DNA of 64,000 nt from JAFEDN01 sp963712715 (lineage in GTDB: Bacteria; Pseudomonadota; Gammaproteobacteria; Coxiellales; Coxiellaceae). Position 1 is the stretch's first letter; every line of letters begins with the position of its first letter. A model generated the notes under the pieces. It saw nothing but the letters and a program-made list of their open reading frames with translations. It was not told the origin of the DNA and made no database searches. The stretch covers positions 1-64,000 of the forward strand of contig CAVQJI010000042.1 of the NCBI GenBank assembly GCA_963712715.1, read 5' to 3'. The position numbers and the translations under genes are program-made. This document shows positions 52,294 through 61,762 of the stretch, piece after piece.

Positions 52294-52478
52294 GAGTGTC
52301 TTCTCTCTTGGAAGAGGAAAGCCCCAATTTAAAGCCTGAGTTAGACAAACGGCTTAACGATGCTTACGTATAGGGTTGCGAGATTTACCAAGCCATGGAA
52401 ATTTCATGTAAAAGCAATGTAGAAAAATTGGATAAAATTCTATGAGTGATCTAAAACAAAAGGAGGTATCGATGAGGG

Positions 52479-53213
52479 TTGATCAAATCTATAGACCAGC
52501 TTAAACAACACTTAATCGAACAAGTTCATTTTATTAGAAAATCTGCAAAAGAATTTGATAGCGGAGATGTATCAGAAGCAAAAAGGATGGCAACCCACAT
52601 GCGTATTTTGTTGCATGATACTAAAAATGCAACATCACTATTACAGACACTAAAAGATAAAGATAAGGTACTTTTTTTAAATTCAGCATCAACTTTTTAT
52701 CCTCAAGAAACTAATAATCAGTATGTTTATTTTACTGATTTTATTTCTCAAAACTTGGCTTCAAAGAGAATGATAGAAAAGCCACTCTCTGATGCTGATT
52801 ACGGAATAATTTTAATTTATTGGGTAGGACAAGGTGAGAAAAAAACGGATTATTATCCGATTATTGGGCAAACAGGTTCACAGATTGAAAGTAGTAGCAC
52901 TACAGGAGCTGCTTATAGTTACTGTGATTATGGATATTACAACTCAGAGACGAGTTATAATACCAAGCCAACATACGGCGTTGTTGGCGTTCTCCCACAC
53001 CAATATACGGAATATCCTTATTTCGTCGATTTTTCTATCATAAAAAAAAGTGATTTGCCGGGAGGGAAACCTTTTTATCATGGAGCATTATTTTCTAGAA
53101 GTAGTAGCATTCCGCCTGATGTCGTTTTTAGTACGATGCTAAAAGGGTATATGGGAATTTTTCCAGGTGTGAATGGGCAAACACGTACGGTAAGTACTTA
53201 CGTGGAGAAATAA
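52479..53213 (+). CDS. Hypothetical protein
   Basis: A 244-residue product has a helical N-terminal region (IKSIDQLKQHLIEQVHFIRK, about 1-70) and a Tyr-, Ser- and Thr-rich C-terminal region (SYCDYGYYNSETSY), without a signal peptide or membrane segment. I do not recognise it. The start is unclear. A strong AGGAGG (52461-52466) is five bases before an ATG at 52472, but that frame stops after ten codons; the long frame would start at TTG 52479. One extra G at 52475-52478 would reconcile them. Between uvrD and this gene (52294-52471) only a short Glu/Lys-rich remnant is seen. Confidence 0.6.
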   Translation: MIKSIDQLKQHLIEQVHFIRKSAKEFDSGDVSEAKRMATHMRILLHDTKNATSLLQTLKDKDKVLFLNSASTFYPQETNNQYVYFTDFISQNLASKRMIEKPLSDADYGIILIYWVGQGEKKTDYYPIIGQTGSQIESSSTTGAAYSYCDYGYYNSETSYNTKPTYGVVGVLPHQYTEYPYFVDFSIIKKSDLPGGKPFYHGALFSRSSSIPPDVVFSTMLKGYMGIFPGVNGQTRTVSTYVEK

Positions 53214-53259
53214 TGATCTGCTCCGAAATTCCGAACAATTCAATAAATAGGAGGTAAGC

Positions 53260-53625
53260 ATGTTAGACCATATTGGATTAGATGTCAGTGACATTCAAAA
53301 ATCTAAGTATTTTTATTTGGCGGCATTAAAGCCGCTCGGCTATGAGCTTTTTATGGAATGGGAAAAATGGGTCGGTTTAGCTGTAGGCGGCAAACCGGAC
53401 TTTTGGCTTCGTGCAGGTGTTAAAACAACACCAATAGTGCATGTCGCTTTCCGCGCTCAAAGTAGGGCGTTGGTTGACCAATTCTATAAAGCCGCTATTG
53501 CTGCTGGTGGTAAAGACAATGGCGCTCCAGGCATTCGTGAAATTTATCATCCGAATTATTACGGCGCGTTTGTTTTAGACCCGGATGGCCATAATGTTGA
53601 GGCTGTCTGTCATGAAGCTGAATAA
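53260..53625 (+). CDS. VOC (glyoxalase/bleomycin resistance) superfamily protein
   Basis: The 121-residue protein starts MLDHIGLDVSDIQKSKYFYL and ends YGAFVLDPDGHNVEAVCH, with two beta-alpha-beta-beta-beta modules and metal-binding His (HIGL) and Glu (NVEAV) at the usual places. An AGGAGG site lies six bases upstream of the ATG. VOC proteins include glyoxalases, dioxygenases and antibiotic-binding proteins; substrate unknown. Confidence 0.88.
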   Translation: MLDHIGLDVSDIQKSKYFYLAALKPLGYELFMEWEKWVGLAVGGKPDFWLRAGVKTTPIVHVAFRAQSRALVDQFYKAAIAAGGKDNGAPGIREIYHPNYYGAFVLDPDGHNVEAVCHEAE

Positions 53626-53651
53626 GAAAATTTGATGGGCGATGAGCTTGA

Positions 53652-54119
53652 ATGAAATTTAATTTAAAATTAGCGGTCTTAAGCATATTTTTGGCAGCGG
53701 CAGTTGGGCTAGGCTGTCATATTTTTTTACTAAAGTTGATCACGCCTATTGTTAATAAAGAGATGGTTGGCGTGCAAATCGCTCATCCGCCTTATTCAGT
53801 TTTCATCAACATAGCTGCTTATCTGACGGTGATTCTTTCCGCCGCAGGCATGGCGATAGTTTATTATTTTTTAGCGCCACATTTTCCATTTAATTCAAGG
53901 GTTTTAAGGGGCTTATGCTTGGCTGCCCTCGTTTTACTTGTTAAAGGTGAATTGATCCGTGTGCCGATCATGAATATTTTAGTTGGTAATCCAATAAAAA
54001 TAGCATTATTGCAGCAAAGCCAAATCTGGATTAGTAATATTGCTATGGCGCTAATGATTGCTTTTGTTTTTCCTCGAAATTCTCAAATGAAAGATGGCAT
54101 TTGCCGTAAGGTGAAATAA
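53652..54119 (+). CDS. Four-segment membrane protein of unknown function
   Basis: The 155-residue product has four hydrophobic segments, about 8-29, 48-72, 84-104 and 125-142, with basic connecting loops and a Lys/Arg-rich end. No recognised domain. It starts 27 bases after the VOC gene, so the two may be co-transcribed. Confidence 0.65.
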   Translation: MKFNLKLAVLSIFLAAAVGLGCHIFLLKLITPIVNKEMVGVQIAHPPYSVFINIAAYLTVILSAAGMAIVYYFLAPHFPFNSRVLRGLCLAALVLLVKGELIRVPIMNILVGNPIKIALLQQSQIWISNIAMALMIAFVFPRNSQMKDGICRKVK

Positions 54120-54238
54120 GCACAATGAGTAATTTCCAAAATGGCGGCTTAATCAAAAAGTGTGTAGATGTCTTGTATTGCATCACCGATTTAATGAATA
54201 TAGAATGCATGTAAAATTTTCTATTACTTGAGGCTCTT

Positions 54239-55060
54239 ATGATTGATCAAAAAATGGTTGTCTTTAATGATCGAGCTATTCGCCGCGTCTTCCATAACAA
54301 TGAGTGGTGGTTCGCTATAGCGGATGTTGTCAGTGTTTTGACCAACACAGTTAATCCTACCGATTATATTAAGAAAATTCGCTTAAGAGACAAAGAGTTA
54401 GCGAAAGGGTGGGGACAAATTGTCACCCCCCTTCGTTTGGCTACTGAAGGGGGTGTGCAGAAACTTATTTGCGCAAATACGGCGGGTATTTTTCGAATTA
54501 TTCAATCTATCCCTTCTCCCAAAGCGGAGCCGTTTAAGCGATGGTTGGCTGAAGTGGGTTATGAACGCGTACAAGAAATTGAAAATCCGGAGTTGGCTAC
54601 CCGGCGCACTAGGGCATTGTATAAAGCTAAGGGTTATTCTGATTCCTGGATTGAAAAACGCATGCGGGGTATCGCCGTTCGCGATGAGCTGACTGAGGAA
54701 TGGAAAAAGCGAGGGGTTCAAGAATCACGAGATTTTGCCATACTGACGGCTGAAATTTCCAAAGCTGCCTTTGGTATGACACCCAGTGAGTACCAAAAGC
54801 ATAAAGGGTTAAAGCGAGAAAATTTACGTGACCACATGACTGACTTGGAGCTTATTTTTTCTATGCTTGGCGAAGCATCTACCACAGAGATTGCACGGAA
54901 CCGCGATGCTCAAGGGTTTGATGAGAATAAGCACGCCGCCAAAGCCGGAGGCAAGATTGCTGGTGATGCGCGCAAAAAGCTAGAAAAGGCTAGCGGGCAG
55001 AAAGTAGTAAGCAAAGCTAATTATCTGCCCCAAACAAAGAAAATAAAGGAAACCGTCTAG
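54239..55060 (+). CDS. BRO-N domain protein (phage antirepressor-like)
   Basis: The 273-residue protein starts with a BRO-N domain (MVVFNDRAIRRVFHNNEWWFAIADVVSVLT, residues about 6-35, then TDYIKKIRLRDKEL, GGVQKLICANTAGIFRIIQS) followed by a helical charged C-terminal domain (RTRALYKAKGYSDSWIEKRM, AILTAEISKAAFGMTPSEYQ, KLEKASGQKVVS) of the DinD-like type. BRO-N occurs in phage antirepressors and large DNA viruses and binds DNA. A GAGG site precedes the ATG. Downstream (55061-55315) nothing is recognised. It is one of three related mobile-type genes, with dinD (17400) and KilA-N (57732). Confidence 0.88.
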   Translation: MIDQKMVVFNDRAIRRVFHNNEWWFAIADVVSVLTNTVNPTDYIKKIRLRDKELAKGWGQIVTPLRLATEGGVQKLICANTAGIFRIIQSIPSPKAEPFKRWLAEVGYERVQEIENPELATRRTRALYKAKGYSDSWIEKRMRGIAVRDELTEEWKKRGVQESRDFAILTAEISKAAFGMTPSEYQKHKGLKRENLRDHMTDLELIFSMLGEASTTEIARNRDAQGFDENKHAAKAGGKIAGDARKKLEKASGQKVVSKANYLPQTKKIKETV

Positions 55061-55315
55061 ATTTTTGTGGGGCACAAGCGGGGCACTTGTCAGCAACCAA
55101 TGACTACAATTGGCTAAAATCAGCAATCAACCGATTTTGACAACCCGTTGAAATATCTATTGTTGGTTGTTGTACTCGGTGCTGATTTATAGTTTGAATA
55201 GGTTTCGTATATGGAAAAGAAACCTAAAATTTCCCACCATTTTTGACTATCCGTATGTATACGTTTATGCAAGCAATAAAAAGATTTTTTTCCAAAATAA
55301 AAGATTAGGTGTGTT

Positions 55316-55999
55316 TTAAATGTTCCTGGAGTATTCCGTTTTTAGTTGATTGTCATCAGTCATCGATTCCCGCTTAGGACTCATTCGACTTTCTGAGAAA
55401 AATTTCTGATCTCGTTCAATTTTCTTTGAATATTTTTCCATTTCTGCAGGACTCGTTAGCCCGGGGAAAGGTAGAGTTGGACATGCTCTCATAAGCAAAA
55501 ATGTTCCAAAAACACCAAATAAACATTTATAGCTCTGCCGAAAAAATAACGAGCTGCAGGATTCTGAAGGAACTCTGGGAAAGTAATCAAGGGTAAATTC
55601 GACAGCCGAGGAACAAACCGAAATTTTACAATCTTCCCGAAATCGCCGGAAAAAATAATTTTTAAAATTTGCAAATGTTTTATCGTCTTTTTCGAATGCC
55701 TTAATGGTGGCAGATTTAAATTCACTGAATTTTTCTATATTATGAAGATTATTAATTCTTTCCTGATTGTCCAAAAACCCAACTCCTGAGAGGCTTATCA
55801 GATATTTTTTTCCCGTTGGTAAGTGTTCAATGATGACTGATGAATGGTCGAAGACTTGAGACAAAGGCAAAAAACCACAGCACAAAGGACTGCAACAATC
55901 ATCTCTCTCGGTAAATACGGATATTTCTATGTTTGGAATTGGACTTTCTGTATCCTCAAGTAGAGGATGATTCATTAAGTTTTCTTTTTCTTGTATCAT
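55316..55999 (-). CDS. AT-rich hypothetical protein
   Basis: The 227-residue protein is Ser-, Phe-, Lys- and Cys-rich, including DDCCSPLCCGFLPL near residues 31-44 and one possible hydrophobic segment (CLFGVFGTFLLMRACPTLPF near 159-178). It has no signal peptide. The low GC, as in the F-box genes, and lack of relatives known to me fit a lineage-specific accessory or effector gene. An in-frame ATG at 55975 is an alternative start. Confidence 0.55.
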   Translation of the reverse strand: MIQEKENLMNHPLLEDTESPIPNIEISVFTERDDCCSPLCCGFLPLSQVFDHSSVIIEHLPTGKKYLISLSGVGFLDNQERINNLHNIEKFSEFKSATIKAFEKDDKTFANFKNYFFRRFREDCKISVCSSAVEFTLDYFPRVPSESCSSLFFRQSYKCLFGVFGTFLLMRACPTLPFPGLTSPAEMEKYSKKIERDQKFFSESRMSPKRESMTDDNQLKTEYSRNI

Positions 56000-56152
56000 A
56001 TGTTTTTTCTTCTATTTGATTTACATTATTAACCTTTATCATTTCATACCGTAACATAAACTGATAGATAAGTAAAGCCCGCGATTCCCGCCCGGTTAAT
56101 TCAATGCTGCGATTAAATACAGGATGAAAAAATATTTTTGTAATTTTGACAC

Positions 56153-56875
56153 CTAAAAATCATTCGGAATTATATAAATAAGCCAGCGGAAGGCCCAGCG
56201 CCATTTGATTTGGTGAGCACTCATTTCACTTTCGCGAAGTAGGGTTTTTAATTCGTGATATTTAAAAGCTTTTCGAACTGATAAGGGACCATCGTGTTTT
56301 TCCAAAAAAGAACTATTAATAATCCGCGTCAGTATTTGGGTAGCGTAATAGGCGAACCAGTGACGGTGTAAGTCACTGATGATGATGGCGACACGGGCCT
56401 GATTTTTTAATTGAGTAAAGAGCTGGATTAATTCCTGGTCGCTAAAATGGTGACAGACCGTCGATAATAAAATGATATCGAATTGTTGCTTCTGAAAATC
56501 TGGCGAAAAAACATTGATGACTTGATAATCAATATTGGGATATTGGCGTGATTTTTGTTCTGCGAAATGAACGCTGGCTGGATTGGCATCGATGCCGGTC
56601 AGTCTGCACTTCAGGGATTTTTTATCAGCCCACGCTGCAACAGTACGCAGTATATCGCCGCCGCCACATCCCAAATCAACAATATGGATGGTTTTTTGGC
56701 ACAAATCCGGTTGCTGACGGATAATTTGCCCGAGCGCTTTTGTAATGACGCGATTGCCTCCCAGAAAGCGGTTGGCCAGACCCAGATTATATAAATTTTT
56801 TTCAAGATCCGGGCCCGACAATGAAAAATCGTCCAGCCATTCTTTCTCCGTGCACCGGGAGTTTTTAAAAATCAT
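56153..56875 (-). CDS. SAM-dependent methyltransferase, type III PKS cluster
   Basis: The 240-residue class I methyltransferase has IHIVDLGCGGGDILRTVA (SAM motif I), LTGIDANPASV and ILLSTVCHHFSD. The N-terminal RCTEKEWLDDFSLSGPDLEKNLYNLGLANRFLGG matches the methyltransferases found beside bacterial type III polyketide synthases. It might methylate the polyketide/alkylresorcinol-like product. It lies downstream of the KilA-N gene, which appears to have entered between it and the synthase. Confidence 0.82.
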   Translation of the reverse strand: MIFKNSRCTEKEWLDDFSLSGPDLEKNLYNLGLANRFLGGNRVITKALGQIIRQQPDLCQKTIHIVDLGCGGGDILRTVAAWADKKSLKCRLTGIDANPASVHFAEQKSRQYPNIDYQVINVFSPDFQKQQFDIILLSTVCHHFSDQELIQLFTQLKNQARVAIIISDLHRHWFAYYATQILTRIINSSFLEKHDGPLSVRKAFKYHELKTLLRESEMSAHQIKWRWAFRWLIYIIPNDF

Positions 56876-56877
56876 GA

Positions 56878-57732
56878 TTATTTTTTCCCTGCTAATAAAT
56901 CCGATTCTTTTTTAAGAGTATTAACCGGTTTATAGCCGGTCAATGCCCGTAATTGGAGAATCGCAATTTCATTCAGCTTTTTTAAACGTTCCGTTTGCGT
57001 GATGTTCATGCGAATAAGTTCAGCATTGATCCCTTCCATGTTAGTCAATACTAATAGTTGTTCGATGCTGGCGTGTTCGCGAATATTTCCTTCGAGTTCT
57101 GGATTGGCCTCGCGCCATTGTTTGGCGGTTTTTCCAAAAAGGGCGACGTTGAGAATATCCGCTTCGCTGGCGTATACATACTGAGTCTGCTCCTTAGTAA
57201 TTGTTGTGGGAATAATATGCTCTTTTATAGCTTCGGTATGGATCCGATAGTTGAGTTTGGATAAAGTACGGTTCAGATTCCATTCCGCCGACAGGCGGCG
57301 ATTCTCATCCTCTTTAAGTCGTTGAAATTCTTTAATCAAATAGAGTTTGAATTCCGGACTCAACCAGGAGCCAAATTCAAAAGCGATATCTTTATGAGCA
57401 TAAGTCCCGCCATATCGGCCGGCGCTTGCGATCAAGCCTCGTGCATGTGTTTTTTCTATCCATTTTTTTGCGGATAGAAAAAAACTATTTTTGCCGACTT
57501 CGTTTTTAATACCCTCGAATTCGAGGGAATTAAAATGAGCATTGTTGATTCGTTCCCATACGCCGAGAAATAATTTAGTGTCTTTATTCCTCAACCAATG
57601 TTCAATAAGCGAGCTTTCGCCTTCAAAATTTTTAACCATGTCGGTTAAGGATATATAATCGGCATTTTTTTGGGTGATAATAGCAATTTGAGTACCCTGA
57701 ACCGTTATAGTTGATTTTTTGGATTTATCCAT
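56878..57732 (-). CDS. KilA-N domain protein
   Basis: The 284-residue protein has a KilA-N domain at residues about 10-125 (GTQIAIITQKNADYISLTDMVK, SSLIEHWLRNKDT, KKWIEKTHARGLIASAGRYGGTYAHKDIAFEFGSWLSPEFKLYLIKEFQRLK). The C-terminal region is helical (SEADILNVALFGKTAKQW, LLVLTNMEGINAELI). The domain binds DNA in phages and large DNA viruses. The ATG at 57732 has an AAGGAA site seven bases upstream. Its insertion between two biosynthetic genes in the same direction suggests a mobile origin. Long runs above mention motif pieces only. Confidence 0.88.
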   Translation of the reverse strand: MDKSKKSTITVQGTQIAIITQKNADYISLTDMVKNFEGESSLIEHWLRNKDTKLFLGVWERINNAHFNSLEFEGIKNEVGKNSFFLSAKKWIEKTHARGLIASAGRYGGTYAHKDIAFEFGSWLSPEFKLYLIKEFQRLKEDENRRLSAEWNLNRTLSKLNYRIHTEAIKEHIIPTTITKEQTQYVYASEADILNVALFGKTAKQWREANPELEGNIREHASIEQLLVLTNMEGINAELIRMNITQTERLKKLNEIAILQLRALTGYKPVNTLKKESDLLAGKK

Positions 57733-57766
57733 ACTATTTTTCCTTGTGTAATACATGAAAAATTCA

Positions 57767-58860
57767 CTATACGCCATTTTCGGCAATTGTCAAATACAGT
57801 GAGCTTCTAACAGCGCGGATTCTATGGTGAGGCCGGGGTCCGAATGCCATGGCTAAAATATTTTTTTGGTGGTGGGCGGGAGAAATTTTATCAAACCATT
57901 TTTTGAGAACAAATAAAATCGTGGGCGATGACATGTTGCCATAATCGTTTAGTATTTCATGCGCTTCTTGGTTTTTTTCGCGATCAATAGACAGCGCCTT
58001 TTCCACCGCGGCCAGGATTTCTTTGCCGCCGGGATGAATGGCAAAGAAATCGACGTTATTGGCTTTTAAATTTAAACTGGCCAATAATTTTTCCGTGGGG
58101 GCCTGAATATGATTGCCTAAAATCATGGGTACATAACTGGATAAAATAATATCAAAGCCCTGATCACGCACGTACCAGGCCATCGCCGGTTGTTCAGAAG
58201 GTGCCAATTCACAGCGAAATGCCTGCAAACGCAAGCTCTTATCACCCTCTGGACAGCCATGGACCAATGCACAGGCCGCGCCATCCGCGAAGATGGCGTT
58301 GGCGATGAAATTATCCATAGTCGCCATCGGTTGAAAGTGCAGAGTGCATAATTCCACGCAAACGACCAATACATAAGCCTCGGGATTATTTTTGCAAATA
58401 TGGTCCGCTATTTTTAAGGCGTTGATGGCGCCGTAACATCCCATGAAATTAATGCAGGTGCGTTCGACGTGAGACGCTAAATTCAGTTTTAGGGTGAGTT
58501 CGATATCGAGGCCAGGCGCGTACATACCCGTGCAACTGACAGTGATAAGATGGGTAATTTTAGAAAAATAAGCGTTATCTATACCCTGATTAATCGCCGC
58601 CATTGCCAGATCGAGGGCATGGGCTTCATAAATTTTCATGCGCACGGCGGTCGAGAGAGCGGTGTGGCCAGTGAATCGTCGTCAGGGTCGAGGACGGTAT
58701 AGCGATACTGGATGGCGGTTTTTTTATAAAGGCGAACGAGTTTTTTGGTTTTTCTTTCGTCAAAACCCAATTTTTTCGCCAGATATTCCGCAATCTGTTC
58801 CTGACTGAGTTTGAATGCGGGATTGGCAATGCCTATGTCAATAATATAACTGCTATTCAT
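57767..58860 (-). pseudogene. Type III polyketide synthase (chalcone/stilbene synthase-like), one frameshift
   Basis: Two overlapping frames (58860 to 58636 and 58645 to 57767) give a full synthase of about 364 residues. The first encodes the N-terminal region (IGIANPAFKLSQEQIAEYL and KKTAIQYRYTVLD). The second has TVSCTGMYAPGLDIEL with the catalytic Cys, FMGCYGAINALKIAD, FADGAACALVHG, FFAIHPGGKEIL with the His, and NDYGNMSSPTILFVLKK with the Asn. One missing base near 58665 separates them. The Cys-His-Asn triad is intact. Such enzymes make alkylresorcinols/alkylpyrones from fatty acyl starters. The start overlaps the ubiE-like stop by four bases. Confidence 0.87.
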
Positions 58861-59591
58861 GGTTTCCGGAATTTTATTAAGGCGGTGAATCCTCCCAAAT
58901 ATTCCTGACAGGAATATTGGCTAAAACCCGCGGCCATAATTCGTCCACGCAAATCTTGCGCATTGGGAAATAACGCCAGACTTTCGGCGATATAACCATA
59001 CACTTGCGCGTTACCGTGGAAAATTCTTCCCCATAAGCGTGTCCAGAATTTTAATAATTTGGCCTGCAGATTGGCTTTGCGCGGCTGTGTGGGTCGGGAA
59101 AAGTCTAAAAATAACGCCGCGCCTCCGGGCCTTAATTTTTGGAAAATGACCTGCAAAAGCACATTCAGGTCTGGAGCATTGCGCAATGCGTATCCACCGG
59201 TAATGATATCCAGGGATTGATCCGCGACGGGTAAGGACTGCATATCCGCCAATACATAATATAAATTGGATGACCGTTGTGGGCGGCTGGCCAAATGCAG
59301 CATCTCTGGGGAAATATCGACCCCGATCACCAGGCCACTGTTAAAACGATCCGCCAGCAGGCGGCTAATGTCGCCGGGTCCACAGGCCAAATCGAGACAC
59401 AGTGGAGCGGCCTGATCGGGAACGGCCCGGATTAAAGACTGTTTCCAAAGACGATCCTGACCGAAGGACAGTATTCGAGTAATCCATTGATAACGGGGCG
59501 CGATGATTGCGAACATTTGACGGTTAATTTGCCGCTTCTGACTGGGATTTTTTAACGCGTCACCATTCCCTAGTGAAAATGCACTGCCCAT
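58857..59591 (-). CDS. UbiE/MenG-like methyltransferase
   Basis: The 244-residue protein follows the UbiE pattern (INRQMFAIIAPRYQWITRIL, LCLDLACGPGDISRLL, VIGVDISPEMLHLA, DIITGGYALRNAPDLN, PGGAALFLDFSRP). As the gene overlaps a type III PKS start (ATGA), it is more likely to methylate a phenolic or quinone-like polyketide product than ubiquinone itself. UbiE proper is usually next to ubiB/ubiJ, which are absent here. Confidence 0.85.
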   Translation of the reverse strand: MGSAFSLGNGDALKNPSQKRQINRQMFAIIAPRYQWITRILSFGQDRLWKQSLIRAVPDQAAPLCLDLACGPGDISRLLADRFNSGLVIGVDISPEMLHLASRPQRSSNLYYVLADMQSLPVADQSLDIITGGYALRNAPDLNVLLQVIFQKLRPGGAALFLDFSRPTQPRKANLQAKLLKFWTRLWGRIFHGNAQVYGYIAESLALFPNAQDLRGRIMAAGFSQYSCQEYLGGFTALIKFRKP

Positions 59592-59614
59592 GGGCTATCC
59601 TCCGAGATGATATT

Positions 59615-60580
59615 TTAGATAGCATACGTGATAATGGAAACAATGGCCAAACCCATGCCAATTAAATGGTAGACGGTAATTGTTTCACCGAGCGTGAGCC
59701 ATGCAAGCACCACCGTAGCGATAGGCATGACAGCCGTTGCCAGCGCTGCCAGGATGGAATCGACTTTATCCGCTCCTAAATACCATAATACGTAAAAAAG
59801 GCCGGAAGATAAGCCAATCATGATTAAAATGATAAAATCAAATCCCGTCAAATGGATGGCGTGCCAGTCGACCTGCCATAGCATCACAGGTATTAAAATA
59901 ATCGCGTTAATACCATTAATGGTTCCAGACATTAAAAAAATCGGCAACCGCTTTTTTTGAAACTTCACTAAAATATAATAGGTGGCTTCCGGCAGCAGGG
60001 CTAAAAAAATCAGTACGTTGCCCAAAAAGGACGTTTGGGTTCGTTCCGATCCCAATTGGTGAGCGCTGATCACAATCAGACCGAGAGTGGCGCAAGCCAC
60101 ACAGATACTTTTTTTAAGGGTGAACTGTTCCTTTAAAATCAGCCAGGAAGCGACTGCGATTAGCGCGGGAAGCGTACTGGTAATAATGCCTGCGGTTTGC
60201 GCGTCAGTATAACGCAGGCCCAATACCATCAAGAAATTAAAGAAGGTCCCGGCGCAAAGAGCTTGCGCGACTATCAGCATCCAGGAAGTTTTATCCAGAA
60301 TTTTATAATGATCGCGCAGGCTTATTTCCCGCTCCCACGTCAACCAGTGCATCGGCAGCAAAACAACTGCAGCGATTAAGAAACGGCCGGTGATCAGGAA
60401 CAAAATGGGCATGGAGGCGATGAGATACCTTGAGCCAACGATATTAACGGCCACCATAGTTTGCGCCAAAGCCAGCAAACCAAAGCCGCCGAACGTATGT
60501 TTATGATGTGAATGTTTCAACGATTGACTTCCCCGGGAATGCATTATGCTGTCCGCCATCTTATTATAGTATTTTTTCAT
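59615..60580 (-). CDS. EamA/DMT-family transporter
   Basis: The 321-residue protein has a His/Lys-rich N-terminus and ten predicted transmembrane segments in two EamA repeats (around GLLALAQTMVAVNIVGSRYL to LGLIVISAH and LGNVLIFLALLPEATYYIL to LTLGETITVYHLIGMGLAIV). Members export amino acids or other metabolites. It is 23 bases upstream of the ubiE-like gene, in the same direction, so might export the cluster product; this is inference only. Confidence 0.85.
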   Translation of the reverse strand: MKKYYNKMADSIMHSRGSQSLKHSHHKHTFGGFGLLALAQTMVAVNIVGSRYLIASMPILFLITGRFLIAAVVLLPMHWLTWEREISLRDHYKILDKTSWMLIVAQALCAGTFFNFLMVLGLRYTDAQTAGIITSTLPALIAVASWLILKEQFTLKKSICVACATLGLIVISAHQLGSERTQTSFLGNVLIFLALLPEATYYILVKFQKKRLPIFLMSGTINGINAIILIPVMLWQVDWHAIHLTGFDFIILIMIGLSSGLFYVLWYLGADKVDSILAALATAVMPIATVVLAWLTLGETITVYHLIGMGLAIVSIITYAI

Positions 60581-60659
60581 TACTTTTTATTTGGTTACAG
60601 AGGCCTAGTTATAGCAAAACTGTTCAGATAACTCAACTGAAGGTATAATCGCCTTTTTT

Positions 60660-60731
60660 GGGCGATTAGCTCAGTGGTAGAGCACTGCCTTCACACGGCA
60701 GGGGTCAGTGGTTCGAAACCACTATCGCCCA
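60660..60731 (+). tRNA. tRNA-Val (anticodon CAC)
   Basis: A 72-nt cloverleaf: acceptor GGGCGAT pairs with ATCGCCC, discriminator A; D arm with AGCTCAGTGGTAGAGC; anticodon stem CTGCC/GGCAG with loop TTCACAC, anticodon CAC at 60692-60694; T loop GGTTCGAAACC. The 3' CCA is not encoded. A TATAAT box at 60644-60649 lies 10 bases upstream. It reads GTG codons. Confidence 0.96.
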
Positions 60732-60750
60732 TCCCACTATCAGGAAATTT

Positions 60751-61473
60751 ATGTTTGTGATATTACATGGATCATGGCAGGACAGTGAAGGCTGGCAGAC
60801 TGTGGGAACTTTATTGCGCGAAGCCGGATTTCCGGTGTGTTTACTGGATTTGCCCGGACACGGTTGTTATGCGGGCATGAATTTTCAAGCCATTAATCTT
60901 CACACTTACGTTAACCATGTTTGTCAAAAAATTCAGGACCTGCAAAAAAAGACACCGGTGGTATTAGTCGGGCACAGCATGTCCGGTATGGTCATCAGTC
61001 AGGTTGCGCAGAACATACCGATCCAGCACCTGATATATGTTTCGGCGTTTTTACCCGTGGATGGCGAATGTTTATTGGACATTTCCAGAAGGTCGCATAT
61101 TATCGGCATCAGTAAAAATATGATTATGAATCGCCAACTCAAAAGCATTACCCTCGAAAAATCAGGCCTGGATAAATTGTTTTAATAACGGTTGTATACC
61201 GAGGTGACAGCGCTGGCGCTTTCACGCCTGCAGGATGAACCGTTATTGCCTTTCTACGGCAACGTGCGGCTGACCCAGGAAAAATTTGGGCAAACTCCGA
61301 AAAGTTATATCGAATGTTTAAAGGATTTTTCAGTGAGCATTGAGTTGCAGCGGTTTATGCATCAGCGCTGGCCCTGTGCGATTTCAAAGCCTTGAATCCG
61401 GTCATGCTCCACACTATTCTGTCCCTGAACAATTAGCCCGGGCTTTAATTAATTGCGTCAATGTTAGTTTATG
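60751..61473 (+). pseudogene. Decayed alpha/beta hydrolase
   Basis: The first frame (60751-61185) encodes ILHGSWQDSEGW, LLDLPGHG and VLVGHSMSGMVISQ (nucleophile elbow GHSMSG), ending LDKLF at two tandem stop codons. Reading through them gives LYTEVTALALSRLQDEPLLP and so on until about 61370. A final frameshifted part reads GHAPHYSVPEQLARALINCV with the expected catalytic His, to 61473. Stop codons and at least one shift show real decay. Relatives are EstC/MES-type esterases. Confidence 0.78.
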
Positions 61474-61743
61474 ACGGTGTATTTTGTATATCTATTGGAA
61501 TGCAGCAACGGCAATTATTATACCGGATATACCACTGATCTGGAGCGCCGGTATCAGGAACATGTGAAGGGTTCTGCTAAATGCAAATATACCCGTAGCT
61601 TTCCACCGCGTCGAATTGCCGCACATTGGCGGCTGGATACTGATTTGTCAGGGATATTAAAAATCGAGGTTGCCATTAAGCGCTTATCGAAAATAGAAAA
61701 ATATAAACTCTGTCAAAATCCTGACAGCCTTCAAACTTTATAA
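61471..61743 (+). CDS. GIY-YIG nuclease-like protein (UPF0213/YhbQ)
   Basis: The 90-residue single-domain protein has FVYLLECSNGNYYTGYTTDLERRYQEH, the GIY-YIG motif in the form VYLLEC...YYTGYT, the catalytic Arg in ERR and a later Glu (KIEVAIKRL). The family includes E. coli YhbQ, with reported nuclease activity. It begins inside the last codons of the decayed hydrolase. Confidence 0.93.
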   Translation: MTVYFVYLLECSNGNYYTGYTTDLERRYQEHVKGSAKCKYTRSFPPRRIAAHWRLDTDLSGILKIEVAIKRLSKIEKYKLCQNPDSLQTL

Positions 61744-61762
61744 CCTGCACATGCCCCTGGTC

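Noticed and set aside
52472..52504. Ten-residue leader peptide before the gene at 52479
   Set aside because: No regulatory codons or hairpins; a start-site frameshift explains it as well.
54121..55315. Prophage or integrated phage around the BRO-N gene
   Set aside because: No integrase, terminase, capsid or lysis genes are seen on either side.
55061..55315. Attachment site after the BRO-N gene (GGGGCACAAGCGGGGCAC)
   Set aside because: Short internal repetition only; no matching partner or integrase found.
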